NCBI GenBank assembly: GCA_026390815.1
Contig: JAPLFH010000055.1
Location: forward strand, 1 to 64,000
Direction: 5' to 3'
Length of the DNA: 64,000 nt
From: Ignavibacteriales bacterium
GTDB lineage: Bacteria; Bacteroidota; Ignavibacteria; Ignavibacteriales; SURF-24
Made by a program: the position numbers and the translations under genes. Positions 33,837 to 42,354 of the stretch are shown one piece after another; position 1 is the stretch's first letter, and each line of letters begins with the position of its first letter. Below the pieces are notes generated by a model, which worked only from the letters and a program-made list of their open reading frames with translations, was not told the DNA's origin and did not search any database.

Positions 33837-36377
33837 CTAAGCTTGTTCTTCAGGATAATCTGATTCTCTTTTACTTTGCCATACTGCCCAGCCAATTGCA
33901 CCTGCACAAACTATAACTATTAGAATGCCGATTACAATTGAACCTGATTTTGGGGAGATTATATTAAAGTTTAATACCAAACCTAAAGTAAGCAAGCTAA
34001 CCATATTCATAACTTTTATTAAAGGATTGATAGCTGGTCCAGCAGTGTCTTTCAAAGGATCACCTACTGTATCACCAGTAACTGCAGCTTTATGAGCTTC
34101 CGAACCTTTGCCGCCATAGATACCATCCTCAATCATTTTCTTTGCGTTATCCCAAGCCCCACCTGCGTTAGCCATAAATACTGCAAGTAATTGTCCAACC
34201 AGAATCATTCCTGCAAGGAATCCACCAAGTGCATATGGACCCAATAAAAAGCCAACAAAGAGAGGTGTTGCTATTGCAAGGAATCCGGGACCAATTAATT
34301 CTTTTTGAGCTGTCTGTGTACAAATATCAACAACTCTACCATAATCCGGTTTTTTTGTTCCAGCCCAGATTTCTTTATCGCGGAACTGAATTCGGCATTC
34401 GTGAACGATATAAAAAGCTGCTCTTCCAACCGCACGGATAAGCATACTGCTGAATAAAAATGGAACCGCGCCGCCAATTAAGAACCCGATAAATACAACC
34501 GGATTAGCAACGGTTATTTTTCCAGCTTCAATTAAATATTGAGTGACGTTCATATCTCTAATTTTATCTTCACTGCCAACTGCTATTACTGCAATAAAAC
34601 TTGCAAAGAGAGATACAGCCGCAATTACAGCGGAACCGATAGCGATTCCTTTTGTTTCTGCTTTTGTTGTATTACCAACTGCATCAAGATCGGCAAGAAT
34701 TTGACGAGCGCGTTTGTAACTGCCTGGTTGTTCTTTTTCCATTTCATCTTTATCGTAACCCATTTCACCAATTCCATTTGCATTATCAGCTACAGGTCCA
34801 AATACATCCATCGAAATTGTATTTCCAGTTAATGTAAGCATTCCAATTCCTGTCATTGCTACACCGTAAGCGATGTACAATGGTGGCGTGCCTGCATAAG
34901 TTAATACTGAAAGTAGAATTGCAACAGCTATTACTACAATTGAAACTACTGTGCTTTCATAACCAACAGCAAACCCTTGGATGATGTTAGTTGCGTGTCC
35001 TGTTGTACAAGCTTTTGCAAGGCTCTTTACAGGCGAATGACTTGTATGAGTATAATAACTTGTGACTTTGTTTAATCCAATTGCTAAGAAAACTCCAATT
35101 AAACAAGTCCAGGCTGGACGCAAATCAAGTCCAATAACTCCAAAGTTTGCAAGGAAAGGCAGGTTCTTTGGATCTACAGCCCAGAAACCTTGTTTTACCA
35201 TATCTGCAATTTTGGTAGCATCAAAGTATCCTTCTGGAAAATGAAGATAGCCAAATCCAAGTAAGAAAAATCCTAACACGGAAATGACCGAACCAATCCA
35301 GAAACCACGGTGAACACTTTTAAGTGCTGTATCCGAAGTATCGTTTGGACCAGCTTTAACCGTGTATGTAGAAATGATAGAACCAAGAACACCAATACCG
35401 CGTACGAGCAGCGGAAAGATTACTCCTTTATGACCGAAAGTAGCCATACCAAGAATCATTGCTGCAACAATTGTAACTTCGTAGCTTTCAAAAATATCTG
35501 CAGCCATTCCTGCGCAATCGCCTACATTATCGCCAACGTTATCTGCAATAGTAGCAGCATTACGTGGATCATCTTCAGGAATATCTTTTTCGATTTTACC
35601 AACAAGGTCAGCACCAACATCAGCAGCTTTAGTATAAATGCCTCCACCAACTCTCATAAATAAAGCTAGAAGTGTTCCGCCAAATCCAAAGCCAAGAAGA
35701 GCTTCGTAAGCAACATCGCCAAAGATCATAAAGATCATTGTGCCACCCAACAAACCAAGACCATCGGTTAGCATACCTGTAATTGTTCCGGTTCTATAAC
35801 CAAGCTGCATTGCTTCGCCATAGCTTCTTTTAGCTGCCGCTGCAACACGTAAATTACCTTGAGTAGCAAGGCTCATTCCATTATAACCTACAGCCCAACT
35901 GAAAAGTGCACCCACCAAAAATGCAGCGGCACGTCCCCAGCGGAATGCATTTTCTGCACCAGTGTAAGTTACAAAGAGCAAGATTGTGATTATAATGATT
36001 AGTGGACCAATCCGTTTAAATTGAGCAGAAAGATATGCATTTGCGCCTTCGCGAACTGCGGCAGCAATTGCCTGCATCTTTGGTGTGCCCTGATCAGCTT
36101 TTTTTACTTGTTTAACAAGCATTAAGGCATAAAACAATCCTGCAATTGCAATTACTAATACTGTCAGCAATGCAAATATTTCCAATGTAGTATATTTTGG
36201 ATCGAAAAATAATGCGAATGGTGAGAATCCTTTTTCTGCTGTTCCTTTAGCAGATTCACCAGAAGCCTGACCTGGAAACCATAGATATATGGCTGCAAAT
36301 AAAAACATCATAAAGAGTAAATAATTGCGCCGGACTGAGTTCGAGGTCAGAAATATTTGTTTGATTTTTTTTATCAT
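33837..36377 (-). CDS. hppA: membrane-bound proton-translocating pyrophosphatase (K+-independent type)
   Basis: An 846-residue multi-pass ion pump that couples pyrophosphate hydrolysis to cation transport. Substrate motifs are DVGADLVGK (253-261) and DNVGDNVGD (279-287), plus DNANGIGEM and the C-terminal GDTVGDPLKDTAGPAINPLIK. In the segment VGNTTKAETKG (567-577) Lys572 occupies the position that is Ala in K+-dependent enzymes; family knowledge therefore predicts a K+-independent H+-pump. It is longer than the usual 670-770 residues because of an extra N-terminal hydrophobic segment and loops. The product builds proton motive force from biosynthetic PPi. Transcribed alone with its own terminator. 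Confidence 0.95.
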   Translation of the reverse strand: MIKKIKQIFLTSNSVRRNYLLFMMFLFAAIYLWFPGQASGESAKGTAEKGFSPFALFFDPKYTTLEIFALLTVLVIAIAGLFYALMLVKQVKKADQGTPKMQAIAAAVREGANAYLSAQFKRIGPLIIIITILLFVTYTGAENAFRWGRAAAFLVGALFSWAVGYNGMSLATQGNLRVAAAAKRSYGEAMQLGYRTGTITGMLTDGLGLLGGTMIFMIFGDVAYEALLGFGFGGTLLALFMRVGGGIYTKAADVGADLVGKIEKDIPEDDPRNAATIADNVGDNVGDCAGMAADIFESYEVTIVAAMILGMATFGHKGVIFPLLVRGIGVLGSIISTYTVKAGPNDTSDTALKSVHRGFWIGSVISVLGFFLLGFGYLHFPEGYFDATKIADMVKQGFWAVDPKNLPFLANFGVIGLDLRPAWTCLIGVFLAIGLNKVTSYYTHTSHSPVKSLAKACTTGHATNIIQGFAVGYESTVVSIVVIAVAILLSVLTYAGTPPLYIAYGVAMTGIGMLTLTGNTISMDVFGPVADNANGIGEMGYDKDEMEKEQPGSYKRARQILADLDAVGNTTKAETKGIAIGSAVIAAVSLFASFIAVIAVGSEDKIRDMNVTQYLIEAGKITVANPVVFIGFLIGGAVPFLFSSMLIRAVGRAAFYIVHECRIQFRDKEIWAGTKKPDYGRVVDICTQTAQKELIGPGFLAIATPLFVGFLLGPYALGGFLAGMILVGQLLAVFMANAGGAWDNAKKMIEDGIYGGKGSEAHKAAVTGDTVGDPLKDTAGPAINPLIKVMNMVSLLTLGLVLNFNIISPKSGSIVIGILIVIVCAGAIGWAVWQSKRESDYPEEQA

Positions 36378-36654
36378 ACTATTCCTATTTGTTTATTATT
36401 GAAAAAGTAAAATCTATGTTTAATAAAAACTTGCTAAAGAAATAATGAACAACTACGAGTTTGTTTTCCGGAAAGATTTTATTGCTAATTGAAATTTGGA
36501 TTTCCGATTCCCAAAGCTTTTTAAAAGAATATTTCACTTAAAACATTACAATAAATATACTTTTGAATTTTTTTTTCAAGTGTAAATGTATGATTTCAGC
36601 AGGTTTTTTCCAAAGAAAGACTCAAACAAGTTATACCTTATTACCCAATCATTT

Positions 36655-37548
36655 TTACTTCAAATCGCTAAAGCAGGAGGATTGTAAAAACTTCATCCAG
36701 TTTTTATTTTTGCTGATAACATCGTTATGACCGAGTTGTGAATAAAGGAAAATCAATTTGTTGTTTTTTAATTCATCCGCGGTTATTTCTACTTCATCTT
36801 TGGCAATAAAAGGAATTCCCCATCCTTTTAAATCTTCAATTAAATTTTCACTTTCCCATTTAGTACCGCCATCTTTTGTATAAATGTTTATCAATTTCCC
36901 ATTGTATTTTGTTAACCAATAAACATACTTTTCAGTCTGTCCGTATAAGGCATCAAAAAGAAAAACCTCTTTTATCTTTTCCGTCAATCCGCCACGCAGC
37001 AGCATAAATGAAATAGCATGATAAGCGCCGCTATGACCGGCAAGAATTATATTACCAATTTCCTGCTCTTTTATTTTTTTCTGGATAACAAGATTTTCAA
37101 CAATCTCTTTCATCAAATTAGCAAAACCATTTTCATCTTCTAATTTGCCACCAAAGGAATCTGGTGCATCTTTGGGACCTTCTGGAAAAACAAGAATTGC
37201 ATTTTTATTGCTGGCACTAAATTGCTCAGTTATGTTGAACTGCTTGCAGGCTGAATCAATGTTATTATACCAACCGTGAAAATATATTATAAAGTCAGTC
37301 GGTCCTTTTGGTTGAAATCCTTTTGGAATAAATATTAAAACAGTACTATCAGAATAATGCTTATCGGCTGGATAGAGTTTATTATCATAAGTATGTCCCT
37401 CTGCCCGGTTTGGATGTGGAAATGGTGCTGATGATAAATGCAGCTTAATTACCTCTCCATATTTTGGATAATCCTGTGCAAAACAATTACTAACAATTGT
37501 TAAAAAGATAACTGCACTTGCAACAAATAATTTATTGGATGATATCAT
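36655..37548 (-). CDS. exported alpha/beta-hydrolase-like esterase
   Basis: A 297-residue exported protein with a signal peptide (ending SNCFAQ). LIFIPKGFQPKGPTDFIIYFHGW supplies the oxyanion-hole HGW, and ILAGHSGAYHAI holds the candidate nucleophile Ser in a GHSGA elbow, in which Ala replaces the usual last Gly. A late His (SQLGHNDVI) could complete the triad. The substrate is unknown. It lies 21 bases downstream of the AGCS symporter gene, so the two may be co-transcribed. Confidence 0.75.
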   Translation of the reverse strand: MISSNKLFVASAVIFLTIVSNCFAQDYPKYGEVIKLHLSSAPFPHPNRAEGHTYDNKLYPADKHYSDSTVLIFIPKGFQPKGPTDFIIYFHGWYNNIDSACKQFNITEQFSASNKNAILVFPEGPKDAPDSFGGKLEDENGFANLMKEIVENLVIQKKIKEQEIGNIILAGHSGAYHAISFMLLRGGLTEKIKEVFLFDALYGQTEKYVYWLTKYNGKLINIYTKDGGTKWESENLIEDLKGWGIPFIAKDEVEITADELKNNKLIFLYSQLGHNDVISKNKNWMKFLQSSCFSDLK

Positions 37549-37569
37549 ATTTATCTCACAAATATTTTT

Positions 37570-38913
37570 TTAATCGCTGGACATATCCAGGTTTTTATCC
37601 CACAAATATTTTTTTGTTTCTGCAACCAATACTCCGCTTAAAGCAATAAGAGAAATAAGATTTGGAATTGCCATTAAACCATTTGCAATATCAGCAAATG
37701 ACCAAACAATTGGAAGTGATAAGACTGAACCAACCATTACCATAACAACCCAAAGCCATCTGTAAGGTTTGATTATTTTAACACCAAAAAGATATTCCGC
37801 CGCCTTTTCACCATAATAGGACCAGCCAAGTATGGTTGAAAAAACGAATGTTAGTAATCCTACCGTTAACACAATTGGTCCAATTACCGGCATATCGCTG
37901 AATGCTGCTCTTGTTAAGGAAGCTCCGACGAGTCCTTTTGTCCAATCGCCAGAGTTAACTAATACTAAACCGGTCATTGCACAAACAACTACTGTATCCC
38001 AAAATGTACCGGTTGATGAAACAAGTGCCTGGCGAATTGGATTTTTAGTTTGTGCAGCGGCTGCAACAATTGGAGCACTGCCTAAACCCGATTCGTTTGA
38101 AAACAATCCTCTTGAAACTCCATAACGTAATGCTTCCTTAAATGTTGCGCCAAGGAATCCGCCCAGGGCGGCTTGACCTGTAAATGCCGAACTAAAAATA
38201 AGTGATATAGTATTTGGAATAGCTGAGTAATTCATAAATAATAATATCAAACAGCCAAGAACATAAAAAATTGCCATAAAAGGAACGAGTTTTTCACAAA
38301 CACTTGCGATAGATTTAATACCGCCAATAATTACTATGGCTGTTAGAATAGTCATTAGAATTCCAGTAATCCAAGGTGAAATATTGAAAGTTTCTTTTAC
38401 CATCATGGAGATTGAGTTTGCCTGCACCATATTGCCAATTCCAAATGCTGTTACCGCAGTTAATGCTGCAAACACAACTCCCAGCCATTTAGCTTTAAGT
38501 CCGTGTTCAAGAACGTACATCGGTCCGCCAGCCATCATTCCATCTTTAGTTTTGATTCTATATTTAACGGATAAGAGAGCTTCTGAATATTTTGTTGCAA
38601 TTCCAAAAACCCCTGTTAACCACATCCATAATACTGCTCCAGGACCACCGGCAGCAACTGCAGTTGCAACACCAACTATATTTCCGGTTCCTATGGTTGC
38701 TGCAAGTGCGGTAGTTAATGCACCAAACTGGCTTACATCTCCGGCTCCTTCACTGTTCCGTTCCAGAGAAATTTTTATTGCTGTTCCTATATACTTTTGG
38801 ATGAAGCGAAGTTTTATTGTTAAGAAAATGTGGGTGCCAAATAGTAATATCAAAAGCGGGTAGCCCCAAACATAGTTACTTACCTGCGATAAGAAATTTT
38901 CAAGAACTTCCAT
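37570..38913 (-). CDS. AGCS-family sodium:amino-acid (alanine/glycine) symporter
   Basis: A 447-residue membrane carrier with about ten to eleven hydrophobic helices. Family signatures are GALTTALAATIGTGNIVGVATA at about 65-86 (split here over GALTTALAAT and IGTGNIVGVA), AGGPMYVLEHGL, and GVSRGLFSNESGLGSAPIVA. It imports alanine or glycine with Na+. The start is the ATG after GGAGTAAGC. It is followed by the exported esterase gene. Confidence 0.94.
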   Translation of the reverse strand: MEVLENFLSQVSNYVWGYPLLILLFGTHIFLTIKLRFIQKYIGTAIKISLERNSEGAGDVSQFGALTTALAATIGTGNIVGVATAVAAGGPGAVLWMWLTGVFGIATKYSEALLSVKYRIKTKDGMMAGGPMYVLEHGLKAKWLGVVFAALTAVTAFGIGNMVQANSISMMVKETFNISPWITGILMTILTAIVIIGGIKSIASVCEKLVPFMAIFYVLGCLILLFMNYSAIPNTISLIFSSAFTGQAALGGFLGATFKEALRYGVSRGLFSNESGLGSAPIVAAAAQTKNPIRQALVSSTGTFWDTVVVCAMTGLVLVNSGDWTKGLVGASLTRAAFSDMPVIGPIVLTVGLLTFVFSTILGWSYYGEKAAEYLFGVKIIKPYRWLWVVMVMVGSVLSLPIVWSFADIANGLMAIPNLISLIALSGVLVAETKKYLWDKNLDMSSD

Positions 38914-39270
38914 GCTTACTCCGATAGATTATTGGAATGCAGTTAACGAACAATTATTGTGAGCAATAAAAACTTTCCGCAAACTAAAAAAAATGTTTGA
39001 ATTATCATAGCTGTTTTTATTGATTTTTTACAGACGCAATATATAGAATGGAGAGTGCAGAATGTAGAACGTAGAATGAAGAATTAAAAACAACTTTTGA
39101 CTATTTATGAATTATCTCTCTTTTTAACTTTTTGCATTTACCTTTTACCTTTTTGACTTTTTCTTCGCGATAAGTATAATTCATCAAACATTTTTGTTAC
39201 TCTTTGCTATAAAAATATTTATTTTCATTACTGATAAATCTAAAGTCTTTAACAAATTAGTGAGACTAAA
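38914..39270. other. intergenic region with short repeats
   Basis: About 360 bases between divergent genes, with no gene. It carries a heptanucleotide repeat array at 39044-39085 (listed separately) and, at about 39118-39170, a pyrimidine-rich stretch of similar units (TTTTTAAC, TTTTTGCA, TTTTACC, TTTTTGAC). The remainder presumably holds the promoters of the AGCS and GH27 genes. Confidence 0.5.
39044..39085. repeat. heptanucleotide tandem repeat
   Basis: Six 7-base units run in a row: TAGAATG, GAGAGTG, CAGAATG, TAGAACG, TAGAATG, AAGAATT. The array is degenerate but the period is exact. Confidence 0.75.
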
Positions 39271-41571
39271 ATGAACAAGATAGTTTATTCCCCATTATTA
39301 ATGCTTTTCATGGTTTCGTTTTTATATCCACAGTATCCCGATTATTACATTAAAAAAAATACATGGTATGAAACATTATTTCAATCAAGAGAAAAACTGC
39401 TGCTTACACAATTGCAGATGAATAAAACTAATCCGGTGGAGCTTGGAGTATGGTATAGTGTAAGTCCATTTGCAACATCACCCAATACTTCTTTTTCAAC
39501 ATCATTTGAACCGGAAAAAGAAATTGATTTAAAGAGATCATACTTAGATGGTAAACTGAAATGGAGTATAAAGAATGATTGGAAGGATGGAAAGGTAAAT
39601 TATTTTGAACAGGTGGATAATTGTGTAAACTATCTTTTCCGTTTAATTACTACTAACAGAGATACTACAATTAAAGTTTACCTTGGTAGCGACGATGGAA
39701 TTATTGTTTGGCTAAATGATGGAAAAATTTTGGAACATAATGAAAACCGCGGTGCGGCTCCAAATCAGGAAGTGATCGATCTTAATTTAAAAAAAGGGGA
39801 GAATAAATTTTTAATGAAGGTTAGCAATAATGCTGGACCAACAGCCTTTTATTTCTCAACTATCGAAAAAGATCCAAAGGATATAATTTGGGAGTTAATA
39901 CAAAAAGATTTTAATTCAGGTAATGTTGTTCAGGAAATCACGTGGGAAAAAAGGGATAAGATTTGGGATGAAGATTGGCTCATAGGTGATTACAAGGAAT
40001 TTGCAATGCGTTACGCAAATTCAATTATGAATGATTATTCTTTGCAATATAGTAAGGCAGAAAAAATATTAAACAAAGTAAAAAGTTTGAATGATATGTG
40101 GAAAGTGAGAGATATTTATACGAAAATCCGTACAGAAGAATATGTTGTACTTACACCAACAGCTTCTTCCAAACCCAAAATAAATGGAGCGAAAATATTC
40201 GGTGTTCGCCCTGATTCACCATTTCAATTTACAATTGCAGCAACCGGAAATAGACCAATAGAATTTTTTGCTGATGGTTTACCTTCCGGTTTAAAGTTAG
40301 AAAAAAAAACCGGCATTATAATCGGTTTGCTTAAAGAGAAAGGAGAATATGATGTTACACTAAAAGCAAAGAACCAGCTTGGTGTAGATGAAAGGAAATT
40401 AAAAATTATTGTTGGAGAAAAAATTGCATTAACGCCGCCGCTTGGATGGAATAGCTGGAATTGCTTTGCGGATGCTGTCGATGAGCAAAAAGTAAAAGCT
40501 GCTGCAGATGCGATGGTTAAAAGTGGATTGGCAAATCATGGCTGGACTTATATAAATATTGATGACTTCTGGGAGAATAAACCAGGTTCAAGTAACCCCG
40601 AACTTATGGGACCGGAAAGATTAACCGATGGCAGGATCATCACAAACAAAAAATTTCCGAATATGAAAAATCTTGGGGATTATATTCACAGCAAAGGTTT
40701 AAAGATGGGAATTTATTCTTCTCCCGGTCCTTTAACCTGCGGTGGTTGTGTCGGAAGTTATCAGCACGAAGAGCAAGATGCTTTTAGCTATTCAGAGTGG
40801 GGCGTTGATTACCTGAAGTATGACTGGTGTTCTTACGATGATATTGCAAAAGATGAAAGTCTAACCGAGTTGAAGAAACCTTATGAAGTGATGCGCTCAG
40901 CGTTAAATAAAGTAAACCGGGATATTGTTTACAGTCTCTGTCAGTACGGAATGGGAAATGTGTGGGAATGGGGTAATTATGTTGGAGGCAACTGCTGGCG
41001 AACTACAGGCGATATAACAGATACATGGGAAAGTATGTCATCAATTGGATTTAATCAGGTTGGGCACGAAAAATATGCAAAGCCTGGCAATTGGAACGAT
41101 CCGGATATGCTTGTGGTTGGAATGGTTGGCTGGGGACCAAATCTTCATCCAACCAGGTTAAGTCCAAACGAACAATACACGCACATCAGTTTGTGGTGCT
41201 TGCTATCTTCTCCGCTCCTGATAGGCTGCGATATGACTCAGCTTGATGATTTTACTCTCGGATTATTAACCAATGATGAAGTGCTTGATGTAAATCAGGA
41301 TATACTTGGAAAGCAGGCAGCAAGAGTGTCTAAAGTTGGCGATTTAGAAGTGTGGGTAAAAGATTTGGAAGACGAATCGAAAGCTGTTGGATTATTTAAT
41401 CGAGGAACAAAGAAAGCGGAAGTAACTGCAAACTTTTCTGAGTTTGGATTAAATGGCAAGTGTTTAGTAAGAGATTTATGGCGGCAGAAAGATGTTGGAG
41501 TATTTGATAGTGCATACAGAAGTTTCGTTCCGAGTCACGGAGTTACTTTAGTAAAGATAAAGAAGATTTGA
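39271..41571 (+). CDS. alpha-galactosidase, GH27, with N-terminal accessory domains
   Basis: A 766-residue exported glycosidase. After the signal peptide (MNKIVYSPLLMLFMVSFLYPQ), residues about 60-210 form a carbohydrate-binding-like jelly-roll (YLGSDDGIIVWLNDGKILEH), about 295-390 a putative Ig domain (PFQFTIAATGNRPIEF, GVDERKLKI), and from about 390 the GH27 (beta/alpha)8 catalytic domain, starting TPPLGWNSWNCF. The nucleophile is Asp518 in YLKYDWC; the acid/base Asp lies in WNDPDM (609-613). GH27 members cleave alpha-galactosides, some alpha-N-acetylgalactosaminides or beta-L-arabinopyranosides. No T9SS domain is present, so it is probably periplasmic or outer-membrane associated. Confidence 0.92.
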   Translation: MNKIVYSPLLMLFMVSFLYPQYPDYYIKKNTWYETLFQSREKLLLTQLQMNKTNPVELGVWYSVSPFATSPNTSFSTSFEPEKEIDLKRSYLDGKLKWSIKNDWKDGKVNYFEQVDNCVNYLFRLITTNRDTTIKVYLGSDDGIIVWLNDGKILEHNENRGAAPNQEVIDLNLKKGENKFLMKVSNNAGPTAFYFSTIEKDPKDIIWELIQKDFNSGNVVQEITWEKRDKIWDEDWLIGDYKEFAMRYANSIMNDYSLQYSKAEKILNKVKSLNDMWKVRDIYTKIRTEEYVVLTPTASSKPKINGAKIFGVRPDSPFQFTIAATGNRPIEFFADGLPSGLKLEKKTGIIIGLLKEKGEYDVTLKAKNQLGVDERKLKIIVGEKIALTPPLGWNSWNCFADAVDEQKVKAAADAMVKSGLANHGWTYINIDDFWENKPGSSNPELMGPERLTDGRIITNKKFPNMKNLGDYIHSKGLKMGIYSSPGPLTCGGCVGSYQHEEQDAFSYSEWGVDYLKYDWCSYDDIAKDESLTELKKPYEVMRSALNKVNRDIVYSLCQYGMGNVWEWGNYVGGNCWRTTGDITDTWESMSSIGFNQVGHEKYAKPGNWNDPDMLVVGMVGWGPNLHPTRLSPNEQYTHISLWCLLSSPLLIGCDMTQLDDFTLGLLTNDEVLDVNQDILGKQAARVSKVGDLEVWVKDLEDESKAVGLFNRGTKKAEVTANFSEFGLNGKCLVRDLWRQKDVGVFDSAYRSFVPSHGVTLVKIKKI

Positions 41572-41578
41572 TTCTAGG

Positions 41579-41609
41579 AAATCCCGTCATTTATGCCGAG
41601 ATTTTTTTT
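41579..41609 (+). terminator. terminator after the GH27 gene
   Basis: AAATCCCG (41579-41586) and CGAGATTT (41597-41604) pair with one mismatch, followed by a run of T (eight T in all, 41602-41609). Confidence 0.6.
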
Positions 41610-41611
41610 AT

Positions 41612-42352
41612 TCAATTCCAGAATTTTTTGATAAGTGCTTTCATCTTTTTATAATGTGAACCTTTCCAAAAAATTCTTTTACATACCGGGCATTGGAAAA
41701 ATTCATTTTGAATTTCTTTTACCATTGGCGGCAGTTCGTTTTCAATATCAGATTTATGTACTTCTGTAAGTAAATTGTTGCATTCCAGACAGCGGGTGAA
41801 TTCCTTTATTTCATTTTTCAAATCGAACCGCAGGATAATTTCTTTTACTTGTTCTACTGGATTATCATTTCTAATCCAGTAACCGTGAGTAATTTCATTT
41901 CGCTTTAAAATATTTCTATCCTTAGTAAGAATTGTTCTTTTTTCTTCCAAAGAACTATTTACCAATTCTTCTTTAAGGAAATTATTCCGATAGCTCGCAT
42001 CAATACCAAGCATTCTTAAGTGCCGGGCTAACTTTCCAAGATGAACATCCAGAATAAACTTTGGCTCTCTTAATGGTTTATTACGAAGGTGTTGAATGCC
42101 AGAAATATCAATAGATTCAAACACCGGGTAAACACTGATGTCATCTTTATCCTGAACTAAATATTCAAAATCAACCGAGCAGCTATTAACAAGAATAAGA
42201 TCAATTTGCGTATGAGGAACACCAAGAGATTCAATCATATCTTTAATAGAAGTTTGGTCTATGAACTCGTGAGTGAATTTGATTTTTCTTTTTTCGGCTG
42301 GAAGGAAATCATTCAGTTCTTCATAAAATCTAAAATAGGCTTTGTGGATCAT
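41612..42352 (-). CDS. Mut7-C RNase-domain protein with ubiquitin-like N-terminus
   Basis: A 246-residue protein. Residues about 1-90 are a ThiS/MoaD-like ubiquitin fold (Mut7-C ubiquitin domain, AYFRFYEELNDFLPAE, LILVNSCSVDFEYL). Residues about 92-175 are a PIN-like Mut7-C RNase core (FILDVHLGKLARHLRMLGID, ILTKDRNILKR). The C-terminal part holds a zinc ribbon with CLECNNLL and CPVCKRIFW. Members are predicted RNases. The start ATG is only 2 bases after the stop of the preceding T9SS protein gene, so the two are likely co-expressed. Role in vivo is unknown. Confidence 0.9.
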   Translation of the reverse strand: MIHKAYFRFYEELNDFLPAEKRKIKFTHEFIDQTSIKDMIESLGVPHTQIDLILVNSCSVDFEYLVQDKDDISVYPVFESIDISGIQHLRNKPLREPKFILDVHLGKLARHLRMLGIDASYRNNFLKEELVNSSLEEKRTILTKDRNILKRNEITHGYWIRNDNPVEQVKEIILRFDLKNEIKEFTRCLECNNLLTEVHKSDIENELPPMVKEIQNEFFQCPVCKRIFWKGSHYKKMKALIKKFWN

Positions 42353-42354
42353 CT

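Noticed and set aside
35310-35663. Plus-strand frames inside the pyrophosphatase gene
   Set aside because: They are antisense to the conserved pyrophosphate-binding motifs and have no start signal.
38336-38863. 175-residue plus-strand frame in the AGCS symporter
   Set aside because: Antisense shadow of the membrane-protein codons; low-complexity Pro/Ala/Ile content.
39044-39085. CRISPR-like array
   Set aside because: The unit is only 7 bases with no spacers; it is a tandem microsatellite-like repeat. No CRISPR array or cas gene was seen anywhere in the window.
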